A DNA stretch of 64,000 nucleotides, taken from Rhynchopus sp. YZ270_cl-10 (taxonomy: Eukaryota > Euglenozoa > Diplonemea > Diplonemida > Diplonemidae). The translations under genes and the position numbers were made by a program. Position 1 is the first letter of the stretch; each line of letters begins with the position of its first letter. This document shows, piece by piece, positions 1 through 10,350 of the stretch. A model generated the notes under the pieces. That model made no database searches. It was not told the origin of the DNA and saw only the letters and a program-made list of their open reading frames with translations. The DNA lies in NCBI GenBank assembly GCA_964035575.1, contig OZ037881.1, positions 1,178,001 through 1,242,000 on the forward strand, read 5' to 3'.

Positions 1-1859
1 GAGCACCGTATCGACTCTTCTGTGGAGGGGCTGGCGATGCGCGTCAACGACCACGAAGGTGTCATCAAGGATGTGCAGCGTGACCACAACAGACACACAA
101 CAGGCATCAAGAAGAACGCAGACTCCATCGCTGCTCTCGAGACAGAGGTGCACGAACAAAAGAAGCTCAAAGCTGCCATCGCGCAAGACATCGAAGGTCT
201 TGTCGGGAAGATCAACAACGAAATCAAACAGATGGCGAAGGAGCTGCGCGACAACAGGGACTACTGCCACAGACTCGACGGCCTCATCAAGAACAAAGAC
301 ACCAAGGCGGCGGAGCTTATGGAGAAGATCAAGTCGGAGTTCAACGATATGAAGGTATGTTAAATGGTCATCAATGTATTGGGGTTTGGGGCCCTAGAAC
401 CTTTTTTGCACTTTGGGGGAAATCACATCAATGAAAATAATTTACAGCACAAATTCGGCGAATCGCTATCGAAGAGTGAAGGCAAGATCGAGGAAATGGA
501 GAAGTTCGTGAACAAGATGCGCGAAGAGTTCCGCAAGATGAAGGAGGAGCTGGAGAGCAACTCCTCTGCAGACGAGGAGCGCGAACGCAAGCTGCGCGAG
601 CTTATCCATGACGAATGCGGCATTATGCGCGAACGCTTCCTCAGACTCTTCGAGGAGATGAAGGTACGTCTGCATTCTCTAACATACAATGCCACTTATA
701 GGTTGTTTCTGCCCTTAGGAATTACCCATTTTTTTGAATTACCCAGTTTTCAAACACAACGACACGACACAGGATGAGCTGGAGAAGAACGCTGCGGCAG
801 ACGACGAACGTTCGAGGGAGCTCAACAGAATTGTGACGGAGTACTCGAAGGAGTTCAACGACATGAGGGTATGCAAACGTTGCATCGTATTTGAAGCTGA
901 ACATTTTTGCTTTTGTAGAATTCTCACAAAACTGATTTCAAAAAAAAACAGAAAGCCATCGAGAATAACTCCCTGCAAGACGAGCAGCGCGAGAAGCTCT
1001 TCCAGGACCTAATGGACGAGCTGATGGACCGTGTCGATGCACGGAACAAGGAGTCGGCGGAGACCTTTGCACACCACCACGTATGCCCCATCCAGATACT
1101 GTCTTTGCGCTGTCTCTCCCCGAGCAGTGAGCACTATGCTTACAGGGAAGAGTGCCCTCAGGGTTTATTGGTTTTGCAATCCTTTGATACCATTATTATA
1201 CCATTTCTATACATTATACAGGACCTGGCTACGTCGATGATGACCGAAATGCAACACGAACTGCAGTCGTGGCGCGACAGAGTTGCCTCCACAGAGTCGC
1301 TCATCAAGGAGCTCCAGGGGTATGTAAAAAAAAAAGCTTTTGGAGTGCATGGAAAACGAAGTAAGAGTTCCTCAGAGGATCTGCGTCTGTACCTTTTGCA
1401 GTACAAAGGCTTTTGGTCGACATTGAGTGTAGATCTTTATGTGTAGGTGTAATGTGATTGATGCAACAAAAAACACACAACAAAAACAAATCACAGCTTC
1501 GTGAAGTCGGTGGCAAGCGAGCAGGACAAAACGCAACTCAACTTCGGAACCAAACTCGACCACATCGAGTCTACTGTCTCCACAGAGACGAACAGAATGC
1601 GTCGTGCGTTCGAGTATGTCTTTTTTGTGTTTTTTTTTTGTTTTTTTTTGTTTGCCAAAGATCAATGGGTGACCCAGGCACAGAGAGGCTTAGGTTCATC
1701 TTACAAAAACCTATGTTTGGTCATTGTACCAAAGGTACACTGTTCACGAGAGCGCTTTGTATTTCAACTCTACTATGTTTTGCTCTTCTCCACCCACCCT
1801 ATCCCCACCACAGGAAGGTGCAAAACACTCTGGAGGCAATGCAGGCAGCAGACCAATGA
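1..1859 (+). CDS. SF-assemblin/giardin-like coiled-coil protein, 5' end missing
   Basis: Seven exons are readable: 1-354, 448-663, 773-868, 952-1080, 1222-1319, 1497-1613 and 1814-1859 (TGA). They stay in one frame and give 351 residues; the N-terminus lies outside the window. Donors are GTATGT, GTACGT, GTATGC, GTATGC, GTATGT, GTATGT and every acceptor ends in AG after a pyrimidine or ACAG context. The product is almost wholly charged coiled coil with recurring blocks such as DEERERKLRELI and DDERSRELNRI, each about 29-32 residues apart, the spacing typical of striated-fibre assemblins and beta-giardin. Those proteins form filaments in flagellar roots or the ventral disc. No other domain is visible. 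The family call rests on repeat spacing and style, not on an alignment; a generic coiled-coil protein remains possible. Confidence 0.6.
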
Positions 1860-2881
1860 TCCTTCTCTTTGGCCTAATCCAAGGGGGGATATTTTTGGTT
1901 TCTTTGTACTTTTCTTTACGGTGGTCACAATGGGTTGGGGAGTTAATACAGAGAATGAACTTTACCCCTTTCCACTATGGGTCTAGGTCCATAAAGGAAC
2001 ATTCCTGTCGCTCTGGGTAGCTGTTTCTTTAGAATACAAATTGTGGTAGTAAATTGTAACCAAGCGTGAGACGAAGCTTTGGGATGATCTCTGTCTATCA
2101 ACAGTTTTGTATTTTTTTTTTTTTTTTTTAGCTTTCAAAAAAAATGGGCGCTATCTTTCCCCTCTCTGGGTGAAGAAGTTTTTTTTTTTGTGATACCTCC
2201 CATACCCCGTCGAACACTGTCGAAGTCTTAGAAGAGATAACCCCTTATGTAGTGATCAAGGTAGAGACTTAATATTATCTTATCCACTTTTTCTTGGCAC
2301 GCAGATACACAAACAGACGCATTTTTTTTTTCAAGGTGACCACACGAGAAGCTTAGATTCGTCTCGTAGCTTTTTTTTCTTCTTTTTTGGATAGTTGCAG
2401 CCATTTTTAGATTGGGTGCAAAAAGAACACAGCTCAGGGGAAAATAATACATGAAGAATGCACAGAGTTCACAGGGGTCTGCAACTGTGAGAGACAGAAC
2501 AAACAATAATACAAAGCCAACTCCATACAGCAATACCCCCTTACATCAGTCTGCACAAATACCTCGTCAGCTTTTTTCAGAACTAAAAATGCTGTGTTCT
2601 CTTTTGCTTTAATTGAGATTTAGTACAACCCTCAGTGAAAGATGTGTCGATACACACCAATAGCAACTGGAATGGTGCAACAGCTCCCGTTTCACCGTTT
2701 ATTTTTTTTTGAAAAATTGTTGGAAATAGTGTAGTTGCCAAATGTGCAAGCTCCACTGTACCTAAAATCACTCTATTTTTTTTACACATTTTGTTGTTGT
2801 CTTGTCCTATTCTCTGCCACACCTCATTTTTCCTTAGTCACATACTCCCATGTAAGGGATGGGTCTCGTACATATCTCCTA

Positions 2882-2912
2882 AAGGTGACTAAGCACGGCT
2901 TAAGATCATCTT
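2882..2912 (+). repeat. Dispersed hairpin element (family 1)
   Basis: Variant copy: left arm AAGGTGACTAAGC and right arm GCTTAAGATCATCTT around a shortened loop, followed by T-rich sequence. Confidence 0.6.
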
Positions 2913-3454
2913 AATGAGTCTTTTCTTTGAAACGTTTTTTTTAAATATCAGAACACTTCAAGAAGGTGTCTATACACAGTTAAGCCATAATTCCTTTTTC
3001 GTTGCTGTTCTCTGTGGACACAGTGAAGAGGATGCTTCGTCTTGCAAAGCATTTCGTATTTTTTGAGCAAGGCCGATGCGTGCTCTGTGCAACAGCCAAA
3101 ATGGGATCTTTTTTCAGTGTCTGCGTCCCAGAGGCGTTTGCACTATCAACTTCACTTTTCCCCCCCAAAATTCTTTCAGAATGAGAGACACATTTATTTC
3201 AAGTTTTCTCCCCCCCCCTAAATCATCTCTTCCGCCATCCCCACCCTTCACCTTCCCATTTCTTTGTCAAACGGGAGTCTGTCTGAATAAGGTGTGCCCC
3301 AGTATTCGTTTACGTTGAGGCAATATCACCCGACACAACGACGCCCCGCACTCTTCTTCTTTGTAAGTGCCTGTGTCTGTCTATGTACGAGGCGTTTTTG
3401 CACTTTCAACCTCTCCCTTTGTGCACGAGAGGTGCATTTATCTTAATTTTATCT

Positions 3455-3575
3455 AAGGTGACTAAACACACGAGAGGCTTAGGGTCATCTTATTAAACTT
3501 TTCTTTTCACTCCGAGGTTCGATTACCACGGAGTCAATGTCTGCGTCCTAGAGGCATTTTTTTGCACTATCAACC
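3455..3575 (+). repeat. Composite repeat: family 1 hairpin plus downstream module
   Basis: The hairpin (3455-3491) is followed after about 46 nt by the module at 3537-3575, which reads GTCTGCGTCCTAGAGGC then a T-run then TTGCACTATCAACCTC. The same order recurs at 36951-37034, 41208-41370, 43834-43928 and 62804-62905. Confidence 0.65.
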
Positions 3576-4385
3576 TCGCTCTTTTTCTTTGTTCCTTTTC
3601 AAAAGATGAATGTGTCTATTCCCACGGGAAGAGTCGGTTTGTCTTTTAGAGTACCCCCCTCGCAGATGAGGCAGTGAGGACGCTATTCTTTTTCAAAAGG
3701 TGGCTAAAAGTGGGAAATCAGTTGCGGAGGCTTTAGGTTCATCCCAACTTTTTCTCTTTGTTTGTGTCCTCCATTGAGCAGCTCATGACTGTATCGAAAT
3801 ATTTCGAGCAGCCCTATTTTGTACATATTTGGTCTCTCCCCCTTTTTGACAAAAAAAAAATAATGTTTGTTCGATTCCACAATAAAAAAAACCCCCAAAT
3901 TAGATATTAGAACAGGGGGTTCCACTCCCTCCCCCAGCCCTCCCAGCAGTACCTCTTGGGTATACCTGTCTGCTTTATTTAGCAGCAATACACCCAAAAG
4001 GGAAAAAACACACACAACACAAACACTAGTTTTCCTTTCTCCCTCACCCACCTACTGTCCCCTTCTCTCCCCTGTCCCAAAAAAAGATAGTTCCTCATAG
4101 AAATTGATACCAGAAAAAAAAAGGCTCTTTTTACTTTTTTTTTGAGTTTTTGCATCAGTGTGATTCCTCCCAAAGCGAGGCTGGGGTTGAGGAAGGGCTA
4201 CCTTGCTAACGTACTTTTTTTTTTTTTCTTCTGCTAGGGATGGAGACAGCTGCCATCGGGCTGCGTGGCGGTGCGGTGTTATGCACGATCTTCCCGTTCT
4301 GCCACACCACCTTCTTTTCACTGATTGCCTATTTCCACACACCCTGCCCCCCAGGACATCCCAAGCCACTACCACACCTTCAACA

Positions 4386-5003
4386 ATGACGGTCCTCACC
4401 ATGCTCACCCCATTCTTTGTTTCTGCTGTTTTTCAGTGCACACCGACTGGCATTCTCGGGAGAGACGCTTCTGCACAGGCCATTCTCTGCCCTGTGGGGA
4501 TGGCGTGCACTGACCTTGGACTGTGCGTGTATGTGTCGTGCAGGGGGCAGGACCCTTGCAGGAAGCCTTTGGTGTGTCAGGATGACCCGCAGGTTTTGTG
4601 CAAGACTGACCCCTGTGTGGAATACAAGTGTGTCGCACCTCCGCCACCGGTCCCAACAGTCCCATCAGTCCCGGGTGGCGAGCCCGTGGAGCCAGCGTGC
4701 ACGTCGGACACAATGTGCGCTTCAACACACTACTGCACCGACAACTCCTGCGTCTCAATCGGCGGGGGTAGCATCACAGTCAGAAGCTGCCGTGCCCGTG
4801 CCTTGGTCGGACAGTACTGCCGCAACAGCGCTGCAGGCTGCAGTGGACACAAGTGTCAGCTGGGCGTCGACTGCATCCAAGGGAAGTGTGTCCAGCCCAC
4901 AGGCAAGGTCCCCCCACCCACACCACCGAAGTCCTGCACCCCATCCTGTGGACGTTCTGAGAGCTGCATCAACGGGAAGTGCTTCCCGATGTCGACTTTG
5001 TGA
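4386..5003 (+). CDS. Secreted cysteine-rich protein, tandem copy 1
   Basis: Uninterrupted CDS of 205 residues. The start is the ATG conserved in all four copies; longer upstream reading in copies 1 and 3 is not conserved. Residues 1-17 (MTVLTMLTPFFVSAVFQ) look like a cleaved signal peptide. The mature part has 24 cysteines in short C-x3-6-C spacings, divided by two proline-rich linkers (PPPPVPTVPSVP and VPPPTPP) into three cysteine modules; the last, CTPSCGRSESCINGKC, resembles EB or dickkopf-like disulfide knots. A secreted or surface role is inferred. A caveat is that CTGTTTTTCAG just before the first cysteine codon could serve as a 3' splice site, in which case the signal sequence would come from an unseen exon. 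I do not recognise the family. Confidence 0.75.
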   Translation: MTVLTMLTPFFVSAVFQCTPTGILGRDASAQAILCPVGMACTDLGLCVYVSCRGQDPCRKPLVCQDDPQVLCKTDPCVEYKCVAPPPPVPTVPSVPGGEPVEPACTSDTMCASTHYCTDNSCVSIGGGSITVRSCRARALVGQYCRNSAAGCSGHKCQLGVDCIQGKCVQPTGKVPPPTPPKSCTPSCGRSESCINGKCFPMSTL

Positions 5004-5217
5004 AGAAGTGTCGTGGGAAGAGGATGAACATAACGAAAACAGAACCGAGTGGAACGAAGAAATGAAGAAGAAGCGTATTGTTCCTCTGGGTGTGTTCTCC
5101 TCTCAAGCAGATTTTTTTTTGTGAATGGTATTTTCTGTCCTTTTTCATGGACCCACTGGTATCGCAAATAGTGTGAAAAATAAGCCGTTGGTCATCCGTC
5201 ATTCATTTCGATTTACC

Positions 5218-5252
5218 AAGGTGACTAAGCACGAGAGGGTTAGGTTCATCTT
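5218..5252 (+). repeat. Dispersed hairpin element (family 1), array copy
   Basis: Left arm AAGGTGACTAAGC, loop ACGAGAG, right side changed to GGTTAGGTTCATCTT, which breaks one base pair relative to the copies in other units. Confidence 0.8.
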
Positions 5253-5364
5253 GTAAACTTTTCTTTCTTTTCTCCCCGATATCTGCATCAGGGTATTTTG
5301 CTTTGTTTTTGTTTTATGTTTTATGTTTTGCACATTGCTATTGAACGGCGCATGCTCGCCCGTT

Positions 5365-5382
5365 CGTCCACATCTGTGGACG
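5365..5382. repeat. Short hairpin CGTCCACA-TC-TGTGGACG
   Basis: Perfect 8-bp stem with a 2-nt loop, preserved in all four tandem units (about 5365, 6930, 8495 and 9960). It sits in the spacer about 360 nt after each stop codon. Confidence 0.75.
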
Positions 5383-5950
5383 GGCATGTTTCCTTGTGCA
5401 GCTATTGCTCCCCTCCCTAATCATTTCTCTGGGCCTTCCTTTCCAGTTCAACTTCTCACCAAGGTGTTGTTTTATAAAGTGGAACTGTGTCGCCCTGTTG
5501 TTGTTATTTCCATCTCACGCTTCCTTCGCCAACCTGTTTGTATTGCATGAAGTCGTTGTGCAGTCGTTTATTTTGTGTCGGTGAAAAAAACAAGAATTGT
5601 CTTTTCTCTGTTCCATCGTTCTTGGAATTTGTGGAGACAGAAAAGAAATCAAAACACGAATCCACCTCTCTCTCCCTTCTTCTCTTTTTCCCAACATCGT
5701 TGACACATAGATGCGGCAGCTGCCATCGGGCTGCGAGGCGGTGCGGTCACAGAGCACCATCGGCACCCCGGCTTGATCCCGTAAACGCACTGAAGGTAGG
5801 GGCTGTGGCATGGGCTGCCTTCAGTGCTTCTATTCCAGAGGTGTTGTGCACGATCTTCACGTTCTGCCACACCACCTTCTTTTCACTGATTGCCTATTTC
5901 CACACACCCTGCCCCCCAGGACATCCCAAGCCACTACCACAACTTAAACA

Positions 5951-6568
5951 ATGACGGTCCTCACCATGCTCACCCCATTCTTTGTTTCTGCTGTTTTTCA
6001 GTGCACACCGACTGGCATTCTCGGGAGGGACGCTTCTGCACAGGCCATTCTCTGCCCTGTGGGGATGGCGTGCACTGACCTTGGACTGTGCGTGTATGTG
6101 TCGTGCAGGGGGCAGGACCCTTGCATGAAGCCTTTGGTGTGTCAGGATGACCCGCAGGTTTTGTGCAAGACTGACCCCTGTGTGGAATACAAGTGTGTCG
6201 CACCTCCGCCACCGGTCCCAACAGTCCCATCAGTCCCGGGTGGCGAGCCCGTGGAGCCTGCGTGCACGTCGGACACAATGTGCGCCTCAACACACTACTG
6301 CACAGACAACTCCTGCGTCTCAATCGGCGGGGGTAGCATCACAGTCAGAAGCTGCCGTGCCCGTGCCTTGGTCGGACAGTACTGCCGCAACAGCGCTGCA
6401 GGCTGCAGTGGACACAAGTGTCAGCTGGGCGTCGACTGCATCCAAGGGAAGTGTGTCCAGCCCACAGGCAAGGTCCCCCCACCCACACCACCGAAGTCCT
6501 GCACCCCATCCTGTGGACGTTCTGAGAGCTGCATCAACGGGAAGTGCTTCCCGATGTCGACTTTGTGA
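5951..6568 (+). CDS. Secreted cysteine-rich protein, tandem copy 2
   Basis: 205 residues, nearly identical to copy 1. The visible protein difference is Arg to Met in the GQDPC-x-KPL segment. Signal peptide, 24 cysteines and both proline linkers are retained. The 5' flank carries the ~95-nt insertion shared with copy 3. Confidence 0.75.
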   Translation: MTVLTMLTPFFVSAVFQCTPTGILGRDASAQAILCPVGMACTDLGLCVYVSCRGQDPCMKPLVCQDDPQVLCKTDPCVEYKCVAPPPPVPTVPSVPGGEPVEPACTSDTMCASTHYCTDNSCVSIGGGSITVRSCRARALVGQYCRNSAAGCSGHKCQLGVDCIQGKCVQPTGKVPPPTPPKSCTPSCGRSESCINGKCFPMSTL

Positions 6569-7526
6569 AGAAGTGTCGTGGGAAGAGGATGAACATAACG
6601 AAAACAGAACCGAGTGGAACGAAGAAATGAAGAAGAAGCGTATTGTTCCTCTGGGTGTGTTCTCCTCTCAAGCAGATTTTTTTTTGTGAATGGTATTTTC
6701 TGTCCTTTTTCATGGACCCACTGGTATCGCAAATAGTGTGAAAAATAAGCCGTTGGTCATCCGTCATTCATTTCGATTTACCAAGGTGACTAAGCACGAG
6801 AGGCTTAGGTTCATCTTGTAAACTTTTCTTTCTTTTCTCCCCGATATCTGCATCAGGGTATTTTGCTTTGTTTTTGTTTTATGTTTTATGTTTTGCACAT
6901 TGCTATTGAACGGCGCATGCTCGCCCGTTCGTCCACATCTGTGGACGGGCATGTTTTCCTTGTGCAGCTATTGCTCCCCTCCCTAATCATTTCTCTGGGC
7001 CTTCCTTTCCAGTTCAACTTCTCACCAAGGTGTTGTTATATAAAGTGGAACTGTGTCGCCCTGTTGTTGTTATTTCCATCTCACGCTTCCTTCGCCAACC
7101 TGTTTGTATTGCATGAAGTCATTGTGCAGTCGTTTATTTTGTGTCGGTGAAAAAAACAAGAATTGTCTTTTCTCTGTTCCATCGTTCTTGGAATTTGTGG
7201 AGACAGAAAAGAAATCAAAACACGAATCCACCTCTCTCTCCCTTCTTCTCTTTTTCCCAACATCGTTGACACATAGATGCGGCAGCTGCCATCGGGCTGC
7301 GTGTCTGTGAGGTCACCGAGCTCCATGACCGGTAGGTACCCCCGGCTGCTCCCGTAAACGCACTGAAGGCAGGGGCTGTGTCATGGGCTGCCTTCAGTGC
7401 TTCTATTCCAGAGGTGTTGTGCACGACCATCTTCACGTTCTGCCACACCACCTTCTTTTCACTGCTTGCCTATTTCCACACACCCTGCCCCCCAGGACAT
7501 CCCAAGCCACTACCACACCTTCAACA
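6569..7526. other. Spacer of tandem unit 2 and 5' flank of copy 3
   Basis: Same order of elements as the unit 1 spacer: family 1 hairpin (6783-6817), CGTCCACA hairpin (6930-6947), pyrimidine tract, then the insertion-bearing 5' flank. No gene seen. Confidence 0.75.
6783..6817 (+). repeat. Dispersed hairpin element (family 1), array copy
   Basis: Fully paired form: arms AAGGTGACTAAGC and GCTTAGGTTCATCTT, loop ACGAGAG, with a two-base GT bulge in the right arm and one G-T wobble. Confidence 0.85.
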
Positions 7527-8144
7527 ATGACGGTCCTCACCATGCTCACCCCATTCTTTGTTTCTGCTGTTTTTCAGTGCACACCGACTGGCATTCTCGG
7601 GAGAGACGCTTCTGCACAGGCCATTCTCTGCCCTGTGGGGATGGCGTGCACTGACCTTGGACTGTGCGTGTATGTGTCGTGCAGGGGGCAGGACCCTTGC
7701 AGGAAGCCTTTGGTGTGTCAGGATGACCCGCAGGTTTTGTGCAAGACTGACCCCTGTGTGGAATACAAGTGTGTCGCACCTCCGCCACCGGTCCCAACAG
7801 TCCCATCAGTCCCGGGTGGCGAGCCTGTGGAGCCAGCGTGCACGTCGGACACAATGTGCGCTTCAACACACTACTGCACAGACAACTCCTGCGTCTCAAT
7901 CGGCGGGGGTAGCATCACAGTCAGAAGCTGCCGTGCCCGTGCCTTGGTCGGACAGTACTGCCGCAACAGCGCTGCAGGCTGCAGTGGACACAAGTGTCAG
8001 CTGGGCGTCGACTGCATCCAAGGAAAGTGTGTCCAGCCCACAGGCAAGGTCCCCCCACCCACACCACCGAAGTCCTGCACCCCATCCTGTGGACGTTCTG
8101 AGAGCTGCATCAACGGGAAGTGCTTCCCGATGTCGACTTTGTGA
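7527..8144 (+). CDS. Secreted cysteine-rich protein, tandem copy 3
   Basis: 205 residues, with Arg at the position that is Met in copies 2 and 4, so it matches copy 1 there. All cysteines are kept. The frame happens to be open about 140 nt further upstream, but that extension is not conserved in the other units, so the conserved ATG is chosen. Confidence 0.75.
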   Translation: MTVLTMLTPFFVSAVFQCTPTGILGRDASAQAILCPVGMACTDLGLCVYVSCRGQDPCRKPLVCQDDPQVLCKTDPCVEYKCVAPPPPVPTVPSVPGGEPVEPACTSDTMCASTHYCTDNSCVSIGGGSITVRSCRARALVGQYCRNSAAGCSGHKCQLGVDCIQGKCVQPTGKVPPPTPPKSCTPSCGRSESCINGKCFPMSTL

Positions 8145-8991
8145 AGAAGTTTCGTGGGAAGAGGATGAACATAACGAAAACAGAACCGAGTGGAACGAAG
8201 AAATGAAGAAGAAGCGCATTGTTCCTCTGGGTGTGTCGTTCTCCTATAAAACTGATTTTCTTGAACGGTATTTTCTGTTCTTTTTCATGGACCCAATGGT
8301 ATCGCAAATAGTGTGAAAAATAAGCCGTTGGTCATCCGTCATTCATTTCGATTTACCAAGGTGACTAAGCACGAGAGTCTTAGGTTCATCTTGTAAACTT
8401 TTCTTTCTTTTCTCCCCGATATCTGCATCAGGGTATTTTGCTTTGTTTTTGTTTTTGTTTTGCACATTGCTATTGAACGGCGCATGCTCGCCCGTTCGTC
8501 CACATCTGTGGACGGGCATGTTTTCCTTGTGCAGCTATTGCTCCCCTCCCTAATCATTTCTCTGGGCCTTCCTTTCCAGTTCAACTTCTCACCAAGGTGT
8601 TGTTTTATAAAGTGGAACTGTGTCGCCCTGTTGTTGTTATTTCCATCTCACGCTTCCTTCGCCAACCTGTTTGTATTGCATGAAGTCATTGTGCAGTCGT
8701 TTATTTTGTGTCGGTGAAAAAAACAAGAATTGTCTGTTCTCTGTTCCATCGTTCTTGGAATTTGTGGAGACAGAAAAGAAATCAAAACACGAATCCACCT
8801 CTCTCTCCCCTCTTTTCTTTTTCCCAACACCGTTGACACATAGATGCGGCAGCTGCCATCGGGCTGCGTGGCGGTGCGGTGTTGTGCACGACCATCCTCA
8901 CGTTCTGCCACACTACCTTCTTTTCACTGATTGCCTATTTCCACACACCCTGCCCCCCAGGACATCCCAAGCCACTACCACAACTTAAACA
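8145..8991. other. Spacer of tandem unit 3 and 5' flank of copy 4
   Basis: Holds the family 1 hairpin (8358-8392; one arm mutated to GTCTTAG), the CGTCCACA hairpin near 8495 and the pyrimidine tract. The ~95-nt insertion seen before copies 2 and 3 is absent here. Confidence 0.75.
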
Positions 8992-9609
8992 ATGACGGTC
9001 CTCACCATGCTCACCCCATTCTTTGTTTCTGCTGTTTTTCAGTGCACACCGACTGGCATTCTCGGGAGGGACGCTTCTGCACAGGCCATTCTCTGCCCTG
9101 TGGGGATGGCGTGCACTGACCTCGGACTGTGCGTGTATGTGTCGTGCAGGGGGCGGGATCCTTGCATGAAGCCTTTGGTGTGTCAGGATGACCCGCAGGT
9201 TTTGTGCAAGACTGACCCCTGTGTAGAATACAAGTGTGTCGCACCTCCGCCACCGGTCCCAACAGTCCCATCAGTCCCGGGTGGCGAGCCTGTGGAGCCT
9301 GCGTGCACGTCGGACACAATGTGCGCTTCAACACACTACTGCACAGACAACTCCTGCGTCTCAATCGGCGGGGGTAGCATCACAGTCAGAAGCTGCCGTG
9401 CCCGTGCCTTGGTCGGACAGTACTGCCGCAACAGCGCTGCAGGCTGCAGTGGACACAAGTGTCAGCTGGGCGTCGACTGCATCCAAGGAAAGTGTGTCCA
9501 GCCCACAGGCAAGGTCCCCCCACCCACACCACCGAAGTCCTGCACCCCATCCTGTGGACGTTCTGAGAGCTGCATCAACGGGAAGTGCTTCCCGATGTCG
9601 ACTTTGTGA
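8992..9609 (+). CDS. Secreted cysteine-rich protein, tandem copy 4
   Basis: 205 residues. Differs from copy 1 at the GRDPCMKPL segment (Gln to Arg and Arg to Met). Signal peptide and 24 cysteines are intact, so all four copies appear functional; none is a pseudogene. Confidence 0.75.
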   Translation: MTVLTMLTPFFVSAVFQCTPTGILGRDASAQAILCPVGMACTDLGLCVYVSCRGRDPCMKPLVCQDDPQVLCKTDPCVEYKCVAPPPPVPTVPSVPGGEPVEPACTSDTMCASTHYCTDNSCVSIGGGSITVRSCRARALVGQYCRNSAAGCSGHKCQLGVDCIQGKCVQPTGKVPPPTPPKSCTPSCGRSESCINGKCFPMSTL

Positions 9610-10350
9610 AGAAGTTTCGTGGGAAGAGGATGAACATAATGAAAAAGAACCGAGTGGAACGAAGAAATGAAGAAGAAGCGTATTGTTCCTCTGGGTGTGT
9701 CGTTCTCCTATAAAACTGATTTTTTGAACGGTATTTTCTGTTCTTTTTCATGGACCCAATGGTATCGCAAATAGTGTGAAAAATAAGCCGTTGGTCATCC
9801 GTCATTCATTTCGATTTACCAAGGTGACTAAGCACGAGAGGCTTAGGTTCATCTTGTAAACTTTTCTTTCTTTTCTCCCCGATATCTGCATCAGGGTATT
9901 TTGCTTTGTTTTATGTTTTATGTTTTGCACATTGCTATTGAACGGCGCATGCTCGCCCGTTCGTCCACATCTGTGGACGGGCATGTTTTCCTTGTGCAGC
10001 TATTGCTCCCCTCCCTAATCATTTCTCTGGGCCTTCCTTTCCAGTTCAACTTCTCACCAAGGTGTTGTTTTATAAAGTGGAACTGTGTTGCCCTGTTGTT
10101 GTTACTTCCATCTCACGCTTCCTTCACCAACCTGTTTGTATTGCATGAAGTCATTGTGCAGTCGTTTATTTTGTGTCGGTGAAAAAAACAAGAATTGTCT
10201 GTTCTCTGTTCCATCGTTCTTGGAATTTGTGGAGACAGAAAAGAAATCAAAACACGAATCCACCTCTCTCTCCCCTCTTCCCTTTTTCCCAACACCGTTG
10301 GCACATTACAACATTTCTTTCACACCTCCTTTGCAGGAAAAACAATTACT
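9610..10350. other. Spacer of tandem unit 4 and promoter side of the phosphatase gene
   Basis: Repeats the unit spacer up to about 10305, including the hairpin at 9821-9855, then diverges. The final 45 nt contain a pyrimidine tract ending CCTCCTTTGCAG at 10336, 14 nt before the phosphatase ATG, a good 3' splice-acceptor candidate for a 5'-UTR intron or a trans-splice site. Confidence 0.65.
9821..9855 (+). repeat. Dispersed hairpin element (family 1), array copy
   Basis: Fully paired form, same as the copy at 6783-6817. Confidence 0.85.

Larger units (their letters stand above)
1860..4245. other. Repeat-rich intergenic spacer
   Basis: There is no credible gene here. Long T-runs alternate with copies of the dispersed hairpin element (2882-2912, 3455-3491, a decayed copy near 3700) and of the module that often follows it (3117-3153, 3388-3413, 3537-3575). 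Pyrimidine-rich stretches near 3190-3260 and 4040-4080 have no coding character. Confidence 0.7.
5004..5950. other. Spacer of tandem unit 1 and 5' flank of copy 2
   Basis: Contains the family 1 hairpin (5218-5252), a CGTCCACA/TGTGGACG hairpin (5365-5382) and, before copy 2, the ~95-nt insertion (about 5750-5845). Noncoding, but conserved between units almost as strongly as the genes. Confidence 0.75.
4247..10305 (+). repeat. Tandem array of four ~1.5-kb units, each with a cysteine-rich gene
   Basis: Unit anchors (CAGCTGCCATCGGGCTGCG) fall at 4247, 5717, 7283 and 8850, spaced 1470, 1566 and 1567 nt. Near-identity covers 5' flank, CDS, 3' flank and the spacer with its family 1 hairpin and the CGTCCACA/TGTGGACG hairpin. 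Units 2 and 3 carry an extra segment of about 95 nt upstream of the gene that units 1 and 4 lack. The spacer of unit 4 continues with full similarity to about 10305 and there breaks into the 5' flank of the purple acid phosphatase gene. Confidence 0.9.

Noticed and set aside
3505-3525. tRNA-like B box (GGTTCGATTACC)
   Set aside because: No matching A box at the right distance and no acceptor- or T-stem pairing; it sits inside a family 1 composite repeat.
7383-7526. Upstream extension of cysteine-rich copy 3
   Set aside because: Not conserved in the other three copies, while the ATG at 7527 and its signal peptide are.
10195-10350. Upstream extension of the phosphatase frame
   Set aside because: It lies in the tandem-unit spacer, is shared with non-coding spacers of other units, and would bury the signal peptide.
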